A stretch of DNA of 64,000 nt from positions 1 through 64,000 of the forward strand of contig CAVUYB010000010.1 of the NCBI GenBank assembly GCA_963745595.1, read 5' to 3'. Source of the DNA: DASZUK01 sp963745595. GTDB taxonomy: Bacteria; Actinomycetota; Acidimicrobiia; Acidimicrobiales; RAAP-2. Positions 20,597 to 30,023 of the stretch are shown piece by piece (position 1 is the first letter of the stretch; every line of letters starts with the position of its first letter). The notes below the pieces were generated by a model that searched no databases, had not been told where the DNA came from, and worked only from the letters and a program-made list of their open reading frames with translations. Both the position numbers and the translations under genes were made by a program.

Positions 20597-21358
20597 ATGA
20601 AGCTCGCGGTGGCCGGCGGCACCGGCGTCGTCGGACGACACGTCGTTCGGGCCGCCCGAGACCGGGGGCACGACGTCGTCGTCGTCAGCCGGTCCGAGGG
20701 GATCGACCTCCGCTCCGGCGCCGGACTGTCCCACGCCCTCGACGGCGTCGACCGCATCCTCGACACGGCCAACGTGGCGACGATGCGGCGGGCCGAGGGA
20801 GCCGCGCTGTTCACCGAGATGACCCGGCACCTCCAGTCGGCCGGCGTCGAACAGGGCGTGTCCGGGCTGGTGACGCTCTCCATCGTCGGTCTCGAACGGG
20901 TCTCGCTCGGCTACTACCAGGCGAAGCTCGCCCAGGAGGCTGCGGCCAAGGCCGGTCCGCTCCCGGTCACGATCGTCCGGGCCACCCAGTTCCACGAGTT
21001 CCCGGCCCAGGTGCTCGGCCGCGCCCGGACCGGCCCGGTCGCTTTCGTGCCGCACATGCGCGTCCAGCCCGTCGCCGCCCGAGCGCTGGCCGAGATCCTG
21101 GTCGACATGGTCGAGCGACCGGCCGGCGGCGACACCGTCGAGGTCGCCGGACCGGCGATCGCCGATCTCATCGCCCTGGCCCGGGCAACCGTACGCCGGC
21201 GGGGCCGCCACTTGGCCGTCCTCCCGCTACGGGTGCCCGGAGCGGCCGGGAAGGCGATGCGGACCGGCGGGCAGCTCCCCGGCCCCGGTGCCCGGATCGT
21301 CGGACCGACGTTCGACGAGTGGCTTCGGACCGACGACTCGGCCCTCCCCACGTTCTGA
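20597..21358 (+). CDS. NAD(P)-binding atypical short-chain reductase (NmrA-like)
   Basis: A Rossmann fold opens with KLAVAGGTGVVGRHVV, the GxxGxxG pattern of NmrA/atypical SDR proteins. The central stretch VTLSIVGLERVSLGYYQAKLAQE carries YxxxK, where a catalytic Tyr and Lys would sit. The C-terminal portion (VEVAGPAIADLIALARATVRRRG) is typical of NAD(P)H-dependent nucleoside-sugar epimerase-like or quinone-binding relatives. The length is 253 residues. GGAGG lies before the ATG. The substrate is unknown; the location suggests a sugar or envelope role, but this is weak. Confidence 0.8.
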   Translation: MKLAVAGGTGVVGRHVVRAARDRGHDVVVVSRSEGIDLRSGAGLSHALDGVDRILDTANVATMRRAEGAALFTEMTRHLQSAGVEQGVSGLVTLSIVGLERVSLGYYQAKLAQEAAAKAGPLPVTIVRATQFHEFPAQVLGRARTGPVAFVPHMRVQPVAARALAEILVDMVERPAGGDTVEVAGPAIADLIALARATVRRRGRHLAVLPLRVPGAAGKAMRTGGQLPGPGARIVGPTFDEWLRTDDSALPTF

Positions 21359-21452
21359 CAGCCCACGTTTTGACAGCGACGCGTCGTCCACCTCTGGGGA
21401 GAGGCCGGTGGCACCGCACCGGCGACGGCACCTACTAGGGTCCCCGACGGCC

Positions 21453-23326
21453 ATGGGATCGCTGCGTCGGACGTTGACGGCCGGGATCCTGTTCACGCTC
21501 TGTCTCCCCGGCGCGGCGGCCAGCGCGGCCAGCGCGGCCAGGCCGACTCGACCAACCGCTGGCCACGGACGAGCGAGGGACGCGGCGAGCGCCCCGACCG
21601 ATGGCGGCCCGGACCGGTCGACGACGACCATGGCGGCGGCGACCGTTCCGTACCAGTACATCGCCAAGGCGTACACCGAGCTGCTGGGCCGGGCCCCGGA
21701 GCCGGCCGAGTGGGCGAACGCGGTCGGGTACTTCCGCGCCGCCGGCTGCTCGCCGGCCTCTCTGCGCCGGTTCGGCGACACCGTCCTGTCGTCGACGGCG
21801 TACCACGACGACTACCCGCCGGGCCCGCAGACCGCCGGGGCGATCGTCCTGACGCTGTACCGGTTCGTCCTCAACCGCGAGCCGGACGCGGCCGGCTACG
21901 TCGAGAACCGCGACGAGATCGCCAGCGGTCGGGTCAGCCCGCTCGACGCGGCCGGCGATCTCTACGAGACGACCGAGTTCACCGGGCTCACCGCCCCGGC
22001 GATCTGCGATCCGACCAACCCGAACTACTACTTCGGCGAACCCGGGAACTGGACCGGCTACCCGGCCATCCAGACGCCGGACCAGGGCACACCGGGGCCG
22101 GACGGCAGCGAAGCCGTCCTCCAAGCCGCCCTCGACGCCCGGTCGGCGGCTGGCGGCGGCGTGTTCGCCCTGCCCGCCCGGTCGGTCACCGGCCTGACGA
22201 CCACGCTGGTCGTGCCGGGCAACGTCACGCTGACGCACGGTCGGCGACCCGGACCCGAACCGGTACGCCGAGATGGGCCGGCTCGTCCGGCTGCCCGGGT
22301 TCGGGCCGCTCCCCGACTACTCCGGCGAGGAGCTCGTCCGGCTACAACCGGGCGCCAAGCTGGAGCACGTCTGGGTCGACGGCCAGCGCGACGCGCCATC
22401 GCCGAACGACTTCTTGATCTTCGACGTCCGGATGCTCGGCGGGACCGGGACGACCGTCCGTGACGACCGGATCGGGAACCCGTACGGCGCGTCCGACCTG
22501 GAGGACGACAGCACAGGCTCCAACGTGCCCGGCGCTATCGCCTGCGCCCGCAACGTCGTCTCCGACAACCTCGTCGAGGCCTACGGGTCGACCCACGTCG
22601 TCGCGGCCGGCTCGCCCGAGCACCCAGAGGCGGACGGGCTGGGGATCTACTGCCAGGACACGACCGTCGCCGACAACGACATCGTCGACGTCTCCGACAC
22701 TGCGGTGGCCCTGTTCGACGGCGCGTCCTTCCTGGCGACGAGCCGGCCGCAGCATTCGAAGATCCTCGACAACACGGTCGTCTCCGCCGGGAACTCGTAC
22801 TCGTTCGGGATCGCCACCGACCCGTCGTACGCGCTCCACCAGGGCGCTGAGCCCGGCGGTGACCAGCCGGCGGTGACCAGCCGCTCGTTCGCCGGGACCG
22901 TCATCGCCGACAACCGGTTCTGGAGCGGCACCCGCACGCACATCGGCGTCGTCCTCAGCTCCGGCACCCACGATCTGTTCGGCTCGACCGTCCACCAGAA
23001 CTGCGCGCTGCCCGATACCGGTGGTCAGGCCGAGTGCGGCGGCGGCCGCAACGCCCTCGGTGCGACCTGGACCGGCAACTCGACCGGCGGCCAGCTCCTC
23101 GAAGCCGAGATCGGCATCTACGTCGGCGGGACCGTCGACGCCACGTTCCGCGCCAACGACCTGTCACGCCTGGTCGAGGTCGTCGGCGGGTTCTGCCCGC
23201 ACTTCCCGGTGGTCCTGGCCCCCGGGTTCGCCACCGGGGTCCGGCTGACAAGACGGAGCCGGGCCGGGCACGGTGCACCAGGACGTCGATCTGGCCAGTG
23301 ACAGCTGCGTCAACCCGGCCTTCTGA
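21453..23326 (+). CDS. Secreted DUF4214-like / right-handed beta-helix protein, two frameshifts
   Basis: A signal peptide (SLRRTLTAGILFTLCLPGAAA) precedes a domain with YIAKAYTELLGRAPEP and LYRFVLNREPDAAGY, the pattern of DUF4214, which is found in surface and S-layer-associated proteins. From about 22270 a parallel beta-helix repeat region follows (NVVSDNLVEAYGS, DTTVADNDIVDVSDTAV, HSKILDNTVVSAGNSYSFG, GTVIADNRFWSG), a fold common in polysaccharide lyases and epimerases. Frames change near 22245 and again near 23250; the true end is probably the CVNPAF stop at 23326. The protein would span about 620 residues. Polysaccharide binding or cleavage is an inference. Confidence 0.75.
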
Positions 23327-23333
23327 GGCCGGG
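23314..23333. terminator. Convergent terminator hairpin
   Basis: CCCGGCCT and AGGCCGGG form a perfect 8-bp stem with a TCTG loop that contains part of the beta-helix gene's stop codon. The opposing glycosyltransferase ends three bases later, so one hairpin could serve both directions. Confidence 0.6.
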
Positions 23334-23335
23334 GG

Positions 23336-24534
23336 CTACAGGACGCCGGCCGGCCGCTTGCCGCGGTCGACGACGCCGGTCAGGAAGTCCGCGTACCGGC
23401 GGATGAGCACCGGCCACTGGTAGTACTCGTCGACGTACGCCCGTCCCCGCTCGCCGAGCCGTCGCCGGAGATCGGCGTCGGCCAGCAGCCGGTCGAGGAT
23501 GGCTTCGAACTCCCGGTACGAGCCGAACCAGAGCCCGCCGCCGGAGCGCTCGCAGTGCTCGCGGGTCGGGTCGCAGGTGGCGTTGACGACGACCGGGATC
23601 CGCTCGATCCACGCTTCGAGGACGACGAGCGAGAACGACTCGAGGGCCGACGGGGAGACCGAGACGGTGGCGTCGCGCACGATGTCCCACTTGTCGGCCT
23701 CGTCGACGATCCCCGTCAGCACCACGTCCGGATGGTCGGGGATCTTGGCCGAGATCGGCCCGACGAGGGCGAGGGCGAGCGGACCGGGTGGCGCTCCTTG
23801 TACGTCCGGAAGAACGCGGCGAGCATCGACGAACCCTTGTGGTCGTCGACCCGGCCGACGCTGACGATGTACGGCCGGTCGCCGAGACCGAGCACGTCGG
23901 CGCCCGGGCGCCCACCGGCGGTGCCTTCGGCGACGCCGAGACCGAGGACGATCTGCGGCCGGTCGGCCACCGGGTGCACCCGCTGGACGAGCCGTCGCTC
24001 GGCGATCGTGTGGTAGCAGAGCGCGTCGGCATTGGCGTACGTGCCCCGGAAAGCCGGCAGGTAGAGCGCGGGCTCGTCGTGGGCGGCCGGGTGCAGCACC
24101 GCGGGCATCGGCACGCGGCCGATGCCGCGGACCGTCGGGTAGTAGAGGTACGGGTAGAACGCGGCGACGTCGACGTCGCTGTCGCAGAGCGCCTCGATCA
24201 GCGCCGGCGTCACCGGACCGTTGAGGTCGACCCAGCGTTCGGACTCCCGGCGCGTCGCTTCGGCCGGGGCGATGCGGAGGCGGCCGTCCAGCCCGTAGAA
24301 GTCCGGGTCCCGACCGGCGGCCGACGCGAACCGGTGGACCGTCACCCCGTTGAGCTCGCTGTCGCCCGCCGGGAGCTCGTCGTCCCACGAGATGTGATCG
24401 AGCGCGCCGGTCGAGAACACCTCGACGTCCCAACCACACTCCGAGACGAGATGCTCGGCCAGCTGGCGGGCGGCCGTCTCGGCGCCACCCATGATCTCCG
24501 GCCCGTACCGCGGCGTGACGAACGCGACCCTCAT
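23336..24534 (-). CDS. Glycosyltransferase family 4, one frameshift
   Basis: The N-terminus MRVAFVTPRYGPEIMGGAE is the classic GT4 acceptor-side glycine-rich start. The middle has PYIVSVGRVDDHKGSSML, and after a frame change near 23790 (fits loss of one G in a GGG run) the donor half continues with VGPISAKIPDHPDVVLTGIV, SVSPSALESFSLVVLEAW and IPVVVNATCDPTREHCE. The joined protein is about 400 residues. ATG 24534 overlaps the stop of the upstream glycosyltransferase by four bases, making it the last gene of a tightly packed operon that runs from the ABC exporter downward. It probably extends a surface glycan. Confidence 0.86.
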
Positions 24535-25856
24535 CGGGTGTTCCCCCGCCTGGTCGGGGTCCCGGCAGCGGCAGTGGCAGGGCCGGCCTCGGGCCTGGCG
24601 GCGTCGGCGTCGGCGTCGGCGTCGGCGACCGACGCGATGGCGTCGACGGTCCGCTGCCCCGATCCGGCGAGCGTGTGCTCGGTCACCTGCCGGCGACCGG
24701 CGACGACGAGCCGGTCCCGCAGCGACTGGTCGGTGAGCACCCGGCGGACGGCCGCGGCGATCACCGACGGACCGGCCGGGTCGAGCAGCAATCCGGCATC
24801 ACCGACGGTGCCGTCGACCGCGCCGGCCGACCGGGCGACGACCGGGACGCCGACATGCATGGCCTCGAGCAGCGGCACCCCGAAGCCCTCGTGGAGCGAC
24901 GCCGAGACGTACACGTCGGCCGCGTCGAAGTACGCGGCAAGGGCCGCGTCGGAGACCTCGCCAGCGATCCGGACGGCCCCCTGCAGGCCGAGGTCGGCGA
25001 TGAAGGCCCGGAGGGCGGCGAGGTAACGGTTGGACGGCGTCGACCCGACGAGATGCAGCCGGGCGGTCGGGTCGTAGAGGCGACGGTAGGCCCAGAGGGC
25101 TTTGACCAGGTCGTGCTGAGCCTTCGAGGGCACGACCCGGCCGACGAAGAGCCAGTCCGTCCCGGCCGCGCCAGTGCCGGCCGCGCTAGCTCTGACCGCG
25201 CTAGCTCCGACCGCGCCAACACCGGCCGCGCCGGCGCCGGCTCCCGACGGCGCCACCTGACCGGCCAGCCGGGCGACCTTCTCGGCGGCCAACCGGGCGG
25301 CGACCCGCTGATCGGGCGCGGTGACCAATCGGTCGAGGTCGACGAGGACGGGGACGACGGCCGTCCGCGGGCAACCGGCGGCAACGAGGTCGACCTCGTT
25401 GTAGTGGCTGTCGGCGAGCCCGAGGACCGACCGCGGCGCGAGCGCGGCAAGTTGCCGGAGCGCTTCGGCCGATCGGCGGGCCGGTTCGGGGTCCCACCGC
25501 TCGGAGAGCTCCGGACGAGTGATGTTGTGGTAGTCGAGGACGAGCGGCTCGGAGCGGGCGAGGAGGAAGTCGGCGACGGCCGACGACGTCGAGAGCTGGT
25601 AGACGAGGACGTCGCCGGGACGGGCCCGACGCGGGTACTCCTCCAGCGGGAGCGATTCGGCGAGCAGCTCGTCGTGCGTCGCCTCGGCGAAGATCTCCGA
25701 CCGCCACCCGGCGGCGCGGAGGGCGTCGCGGAGCAGCAACGTATGGCTCCCGGTGGCGTCTCGCGGGATGAGCGCGGGGACGAACTGGTGGACCGCTCCC
25801 GAGCGAGAGCCGGTGGCCACCGCGACGCCGACGCCGGTCGCGGACCGGGCGTTCAC
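24531..25856 (-). CDS. Glycosyltransferase family 4 with Ala/Gly-rich insertion
   Basis: This intact 441-residue GT-B enzyme carries SGAVHQFVPALIPRDATGSHT at the N-terminus, LVLDYHNITRPELSERW, the donor loop DWLFVGRVVPSKAQHDLV and SASLHEGFGVPLLEAMHVGVPVV. Before the donor loop there is an insertion of about 30 residues rich in Ala, Gly and Ser, encoded by imperfect 15-bp repeats containing GCTAGC near 25180-25215. The C-terminus has DADADADA from a GTCGGC hexamer repeat. Both repeat lengths keep the frame. GTG 25856 overlaps the preceding methyltransferase stop by four bases. Confidence 0.9.
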   Translation of the reverse strand: MNARSATGVGVAVATGSRSGAVHQFVPALIPRDATGSHTLLLRDALRAAGWRSEIFAEATHDELLAESLPLEEYPRRARPGDVLVYQLSTSSAVADFLLARSEPLVLDYHNITRPELSERWDPEPARRSAEALRQLAALAPRSVLGLADSHYNEVDLVAAGCPRTAVVPVLVDLDRLVTAPDQRVAARLAAEKVARLAGQVAPSGAGAGAAGVGAVGASAVRASAAGTGAAGTDWLFVGRVVPSKAQHDLVKALWAYRRLYDPTARLHLVGSTPSNRYLAALRAFIADLGLQGAVRIAGEVSDAALAAYFDAADVYVSASLHEGFGVPLLEAMHVGVPVVARSAGAVDGTVGDAGLLLDPAGPSVIAAAVRRVLTDQSLRDRLVVAGRRQVTEHTLAGSGQRTVDAIASVADADADADAARPEAGPATAAAGTPTRRGNTR

Positions 25857-26815
25857 CGGATCGTGTCGAGGACGGCGACGACGAGATAGTCGGTCGCCGA
25901 GGGTCCCTCGTGCACGGCCACGGCGTAGCCGAGGGAGGGAAGGAGGTGGGCCCACGTCGCCGGGCGGAGCGGGCGGCCGGGCGCGAGGTCGGCCTCCGGC
26001 GGTGCGTCGTCGGCGTCCCAACCGGCCGGCGACATCGAGTGCACGACGAGGACGCCGTCGGGGGCGAGCCGGTCCCGGAGCAGCCCGAGCAGCTGCTGAC
26101 GCTCGCCGTGGGCCATCCCGTCGACGACGCCGCCGAGGACGACGCCGCCGAGGGAGGCTGGCTCGACGGCACGTAGATGGTCGAGGACGGGCTCCTCGCG
26201 GAGGTCCCCGGCCGGCTCGTCCCGGTCGGTCCGGCCGGGCCGCGGGTCGACGCCGTAGGCGTCGACGTGGTCGTCGGCGAGCACACCGATGAGCCAGCCA
26301 TCGCCGCAGGCCGCGTGGAGAACCCGGCCGGGCGCACCGGCGAGCGCCTTGCGGGCCTCGGGCACCCACCAGGCGTCGGCCGCGGTCGCACCGGGCGCGT
26401 CGACGACGGGAGCCGGCGGGACCTCCTGGGCGTCGAGCTGCCGGCGGAGCTCGGCGACCCGGTCGTCGAGCAGGTGCAGCGCCCGGCTGGTGGCGCTGGC
26501 GAACTGGGACACCTGATGGGTGATGTAGCCGATGTACCAGAGGTTGAGCGACCGGAGGCCCTTCTTGATCGCCGCGCCGCCGGACTTGTTCGAGCCGATC
26601 GGGACGACCGGATCGATGAACGCCGCCGTGTCGACCAGCCGGAGGGCGTCGTCGAGCCCACCGCCGCGGCCGGCCACCGGGGAGTGCTCGAGGAAGAGCT
26701 CGTCGAGCTCCCGCTCGATCCGCGCCGGCAGATCGCCCGAGGACCGCCGGCGGCGGACCTCGTCGTCGATCTCCAGCATGACCTGCGCCAGGTACGCCCG
26801 GTCGTCTTCGCTCAC
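25853..26815 (-). CDS. SAM-dependent methyltransferase of glycan cluster
   Basis: The first ~140 residues are helical and polar (LDEVRRRR-type and LWYIGYITHQVSQFASATS segments, as seen in O-antigen-cluster methyltransferases). A Rossmann domain follows with RVLHAACGDGWLIGVLAD as motif I, SLGGVVLGGVVDGMAHGE and DGVLVVHSMSPAGW. It has the same architecture as the protein at 13.2 kb, and the C-terminal RPLRPATWAHL motif is shared. The GTG start lies in a 17-bp tandem repeat array. Co-directional overlap with the glycosyltransferase and the exporter genes suggests methylation of an exported glycan, perhaps as a chain terminator; this is inference. Confidence 0.75.
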   Translation of the reverse strand: MSEDDRAYLAQVMLEIDDEVRRRRSSGDLPARIERELDELFLEHSPVAGRGGGLDDALRLVDTAAFIDPVVPIGSNKSGGAAIKKGLRSLNLWYIGYITHQVSQFASATSRALHLLDDRVAELRRQLDAQEVPPAPVVDAPGATAADAWWVPEARKALAGAPGRVLHAACGDGWLIGVLADDHVDAYGVDPRPGRTDRDEPAGDLREEPVLDHLRAVEPASLGGVVLGGVVDGMAHGERQQLLGLLRDRLAPDGVLVVHSMSPAGWDADDAPPEADLAPGRPLRPATWAHLLPSLGYAVAVHEGPSATDYLVVAVLDTIR

Positions 26816-26877
26816 GCCAACTCCCCGCTCACGCCAACTCCCCGGTCACGTCAGCTCCCGGCTCACGCCGACTCGAC
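26810..26877. repeat. 17-bp tandem repeat, four copies, at the Wzt/methyltransferase junction
   Basis: Four units of 17 bp run from the end of the wzt gene to the methyltransferase start. The two left units (GCTCACGCCAACTCCCC) are identical and the others differ at a few positions. On the minus strand each unit carries a GGGGAG or GGGAG-like ribosome-binding sequence and a (C/G)GTGA, so the array multiplies both the stop codon of one gene and the initiation signal of the next. Confidence 0.85.
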
Positions 26878-28161
26878 CATCTCGGTCGGGACGATGGCCA
26901 CCTGGACCGGGACGGCGATGATGCCGGTCGCCCGGCCGGGGTTCATCACCTCGAAGGTGCAGGCCGGCTCCCGCCAGTCGTACAGGACGCCATCGGGCCC
27001 GGTTATCCCGACGTTGACCTCGTACGTCCCGTCGAACAGGGGCAGGTCGTCGAAGTGGAAGTCGACGGCCCCCGGCCCGGTCTGGACGTCGTGCTGGAGG
27101 CCCATGATCTCGGTATCGGTCCGGAACAGGACGCTCCCGTCGTCCAGGCGGATCTCGATGGCCACGACCACGCCGTCGATGGCCTCCGACGCCTGGTAGC
27201 CGGCTCGGACGATGAGGGTCTCCCGGGGCAGGAGGTACCGCCGCTCGTTGGCCTCGGGGTAGAAGGCGATCACGTCGGTGATGCGGACCGGGCGGGCCCG
27301 GTCGGCGGCCGTCCCCTCGACCGGGATCGCCGAGATGGTCGGGGGAAGCACGGCCGGGCCGGTCGGCGCGGGGGCCGGGTCGGGAGCGGGCGGCTCGTCC
27401 CCGCCGCCGAGGGCCAGCTCGTCGCCGGCCTCCATCAACCGCTCCCGGAACAGCCGGACAGCCTCTCCGGGGGTGCCGTGGCCGATCATGACCCCGTCGG
27501 ACAGGACGACGGCCCGGTCGCAGATCGCCCGGACCTGGTCGGGCGAGTGCGAGACGAACAGGATCGTCCGACCCTCTCGCTGGAACTTCTTGATCCGGTC
27601 CATGCACTTGCGCTGGAACCGCTCGTCGCCGACCGCGAGGACCTCGTCGACGACGAGCACGTCCGGGTCGACGTTGACGGCGACCGCGAAGCCGAGCCGC
27701 ACGTACATGCCGGACGAGTAGAACTTGACCTGGTTGTCGATGAACTGCCCGAGCTCGGCGAACTCGACGATGTCGTCGAAAAGCCGGTCGACCTCGCGCT
27801 TGGAGAGACCGAGCATCGAGCCGTTGAGGTAGATGTTCTCCCGGCCGGACAGGTCCTGCTGGAACCCGGCACCGAGCTCGAGCAGGCCGGCCAGCTTGCC
27901 CCGGACGACGACCTGGCCGGTCGTCGGCTGGAGGACGCCGCAGATGCACTTGAGGGCGGTCGACTTCCCGGACCCGTTCCGGCCGAGGATGCCGACGGTC
28001 TCCCCCTCCTTCACCTCGAAGGACACGTCCCGCAGGGCCCAGAGGTCCTCGTAGGGAACGCGGCCGATGTGGATCAGCTTCTCCTTCAAGGAGGTGTACT
28101 TCTCGTGGTACAGGCGGAACCGCTTCGAGACGTCCTGGACGTCGACGGCCATGTCGCTCAT
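26863..28161 (-). CDS. wzt: ABC transporter ATPase of polysaccharide exporter (Wzt type)
   Basis: This ATP-binding subunit probably powers export of a polysaccharide across the inner membrane with the permease upstream. Walker A is GRNGSGKST, the signature segment is FYSSGMYVRLGFAVAVN, and Walker B is VLVVDEVLAVGDERF, all as in Wzt/TagH/RfbE-type ATPases. After residue ~250 a Pro-rich linker leads to a C-terminal Wzt domain (about residues 290-430; LLPRETLIVRAGYQA, GTYEVNVGITGPDG), which in known systems reads the modified chain end. The length is 432 residues. ATG 28161 lies a few bases after the permease stop. A methyltransferase follows directly, which fits recognition of a methylated terminus. 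Confidence 0.9.
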   Translation of the reverse strand: MSDMAVDVQDVSKRFRLYHEKYTSLKEKLIHIGRVPYEDLWALRDVSFEVKEGETVGILGRNGSGKSTALKCICGVLQPTTGQVVVRGKLAGLLELGAGFQQDLSGRENIYLNGSMLGLSKREVDRLFDDIVEFAELGQFIDNQVKFYSSGMYVRLGFAVAVNVDPDVLVVDEVLAVGDERFQRKCMDRIKKFQREGRTILFVSHSPDQVRAICDRAVVLSDGVMIGHGTPGEAVRLFRERLMEAGDELALGGGDEPPAPDPAPAPTGPAVLPPTISAIPVEGTAADRARPVRITDVIAFYPEANERRYLLPRETLIVRAGYQASEAIDGVVVAIEIRLDDGSVLFRTDTEIMGLQHDVQTGPGAVDFHFDDLPLFDGTYEVNVGITGPDGVLYDWREPACTFEVMNPGRATGIIAVPVQVAIVPTEMVESA

Positions 28162-28165
28162 CGGC

Positions 28166-29122
28166 TCAGAGCTCCTCGGCGAAGTTGCCGGCCAGGCGGC
28201 CGAAGACGACCATGGCCAGGTAGAACGAGGAACACGGACACCCCGAGGACGATGGCGTCGGCCCAGACGTAGGTGCTGGCCGGCCAGCTCGGCAAGAGGT
28301 GGGCCGTGTTGAACTTCTTCCCTGTGACCGCCTTGGTGGTCAGGGTCACCAGCCCCGGCTTGTCGTACAGCACCCGCTGGAAGGTCATGACCATCGGCGT
28401 CATCGGGTTGAGGAAGTACACCCACTCGTACCACCTCCCCGTCACCTTCGCGGCCAGGGAGTTCTGGAAGGAGTAGACGATCGGGCACGCCCAGAACCAA
28501 GCGGCACCGACTAGGACCTCCACCAGGTGCTGGGTGTCCCGGAGGTAGACGTTTGACAGCCGCCAGGAAGATGCCCAAGGCCGAGGCGAACACCAGGGTG
28601 GGAACGATGGCCACCAGGAGCAGCCAGATCAGCGGCCACGCCGGGGCCATGTGGAGGGCCAGCATGAAGATAGCCATCACGCAGGCCTGGAAGAAGAAGA
28701 AGACGCCGGCCGACCCGATGGCCGCCAGGGCCAGGATCTCCCGGGGGAAGGACACCTTCTTGACGAGGCCGGCGTTGTTGACGACCACCCCGGTCGCGGT
28801 CGGTGACGCCCGTGGAGAAGAAGTTCCAGAGCAGCAGGCCGGCGAACAGGAAGATGACGAAGTTGGGGATGCCGTTCTTCAGGAGGACGCCGAAGACGAG
28901 CGTGTAGACGGCCAGCGTCATGGCCGGCGACAGCATCGACCAGAGCAGGCCGAGGAACGAGTTCTTGTACTTGACCTTGATCTCGGTGCGGACGAGGTAG
29001 ACGAGCAGCTCCCGGGAACGCCAGATCTCGGCCAGTCGCTGGAAGACGCTGACGTTGGCGGAGACGACGCGGGTCTGCTTGTTCCGGGTCAGGACGTCGC
29101 TGTCGAGGTCCGAGTCGGCCAT
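28166..29122 (-). CDS. wzm: ABC-2 type polysaccharide export permease (Wzm type), three frameshifts
   Basis: This is the membrane partner of the Wzt-type ATPase. The N-terminal cytoplasmic part is IWRSRELLVYLVRTEIKVKY, followed by FLGLLWSMLSPAMTLAVYTL and further hydrophobic segments (FVIFLFAGLLLWNFF, ILALAAIGSAGVFFFFQACV, PLIWLLLVAIVPTLVFASA, FWACPIVYSFQNS, ending AGNFAEEL). The reading frame changes near 28800 (extra C), 28555 (extra A) and 28220 (extra T); removing each restores the continuous family sequence of about 315 residues. As written, the gene could not make a permease, so either the indels are sequence errors or the exporter is dead. Confidence 0.82.
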
Positions 29123-29226
29123 CGGTGACGCGTCGCCGACGTGCCGGGGCCGCGTGCCGGCCGGCGGTGCGTCGTCAGGCGTCGGTCGGGCTCCCGGCGG
29201 AGGGACCGGTGCTTCGAGCGCCACGC

Positions 29227-29838
29227 TCAGCTGCCGCCGACCTGGGCGGTCGACCGGTCGATGACCTGGTCGATGAACCCGTACTCGTGGGCCTCTTCGG
29301 CCGTGAACCACCGATCCCGGTCCGAGTCGTTCTCGATCCGCTCGATCGGCTGGCCGGTGTGGAAGGCGATCCGCTCGGCCATCATCCGCTTGAGGTAGAC
29401 GATCTGCTCCGCCTGGATCGCGATGTCGGCGGCCTGGCCCTGCATCGCCCCGGACGGCTGGTGCATCAGGATCCGCGAGTGCGGCAGCGCGTACCGCTTC
29501 CCCGGGGCCCCCGAACAGAGGAGGAACTGCCCCATGGAGGCGGCCAGGCCCACGCAGATCGTGGCCACGTCGGGGCCGACGTACTGCATGGTGTCGTAGA
29601 TGGCGAGGCCGTCCGTGACCGATCCGCCGGGGGAGTTGATGTACAGGGAGATGTCCTTCTCGTGGTCTTCGGCCTCGAGGAGGATCAGCTGGGCGCAGAC
29701 CACGTTGGCCGTGTTCTGGTCGATGGCGCTGCCGATGAAGACGATCCGCTCCTTCAGGAGCCGCTGATAGATGTCAGCCGAGGGCTCTGGGCCCCCGGAG
29801 GCGGACAGGACAGACGGGATGGCGGGGTCAATGGCCAT
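29227..29838 (-). CDS. clpP: ATP-dependent Clp protease proteolytic subunit
   Basis: This serine peptidase forms the proteolytic barrel used by ClpX/ClpC ATPases. The triad is visible: Ser101 in GLAASMGQF, His126 in ILMHQPSG and Asp175 in DSDRDRWF. The N-terminal half has NTANVVCAQLILLEAEDHEK and INSPGGSV, as in all ClpPs. The length is 203 residues, which is normal. The gene is not followed by clpX or a second clpP; the glycan permease lies 104 bases downstream. ClpP is often essential in actinobacteria, so this copy being intact among disrupted neighbours is notable. It starts with ATG 29838. Confidence 0.95.
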   Translation of the reverse strand: MAIDPAIPSVLSASGGPEPSADIYQRLLKERIVFIGSAIDQNTANVVCAQLILLEAEDHEKDISLYINSPGGSVTDGLAIYDTMQYVGPDVATICVGLAASMGQFLLCSGAPGKRYALPHSRILMHQPSGAMQGQAADIAIQAEQIVYLKRMMAERIAFHTGQPIERIENDSDRDRWFTAEEAHEYGFIDQVIDRSTAQVGGS

Positions 29839-29936
29839 CCAGTGAGGCTACCCGCCGCGGGCCGTCAGGGGGGACACGCCCAGGACGGCCGGCGGCCGGC
29901 GCTACGCTGGCGGGGCTCGCCTGGACGGGCCCCGCT

Positions 29937-30018
29937 GCGGGCGTGGCGGAACCGGTAGACGCGCCGGGTTTAGGTCCCGGTCCCTTCGGGGGTGGAGGTT
30001 CGAATCCTCTCGTCCGCA
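29937..30018 (+). tRNA. tRNA-Leu (anticodon UAG)
   Basis: This is an 82-nt class II tRNA with acceptor arms GCGGGCG and CGTCCGC (one G-U pair), anticodon loop TTTAGGT giving UAG, a variable arm TCCCTTCGGGGGT and T-arm GGTTCGAATCC. The discriminator is A; CCA is not encoded. It reads CUA and other CUN leucine codons. A TACGCT -10-like box lies about 28 bases upstream. The glycerate kinase ATG begins only five bases after its 3' end. Confidence 0.94.
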
Positions 30019-30023
30019 CTGTT

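Noticed and set aside
26863..28788. One large permease-ATPase fusion
   Set aside because: The N-terminal piece in that frame is the middle of the permease gene; the permease ends separately at 28166 before the ATPase start.
28166..29122. Programmed frameshifting in the permease gene
   Set aside because: Three shifts at unrelated sequences without slippery heptamers; the same kind of disruption affects many unrelated genes.
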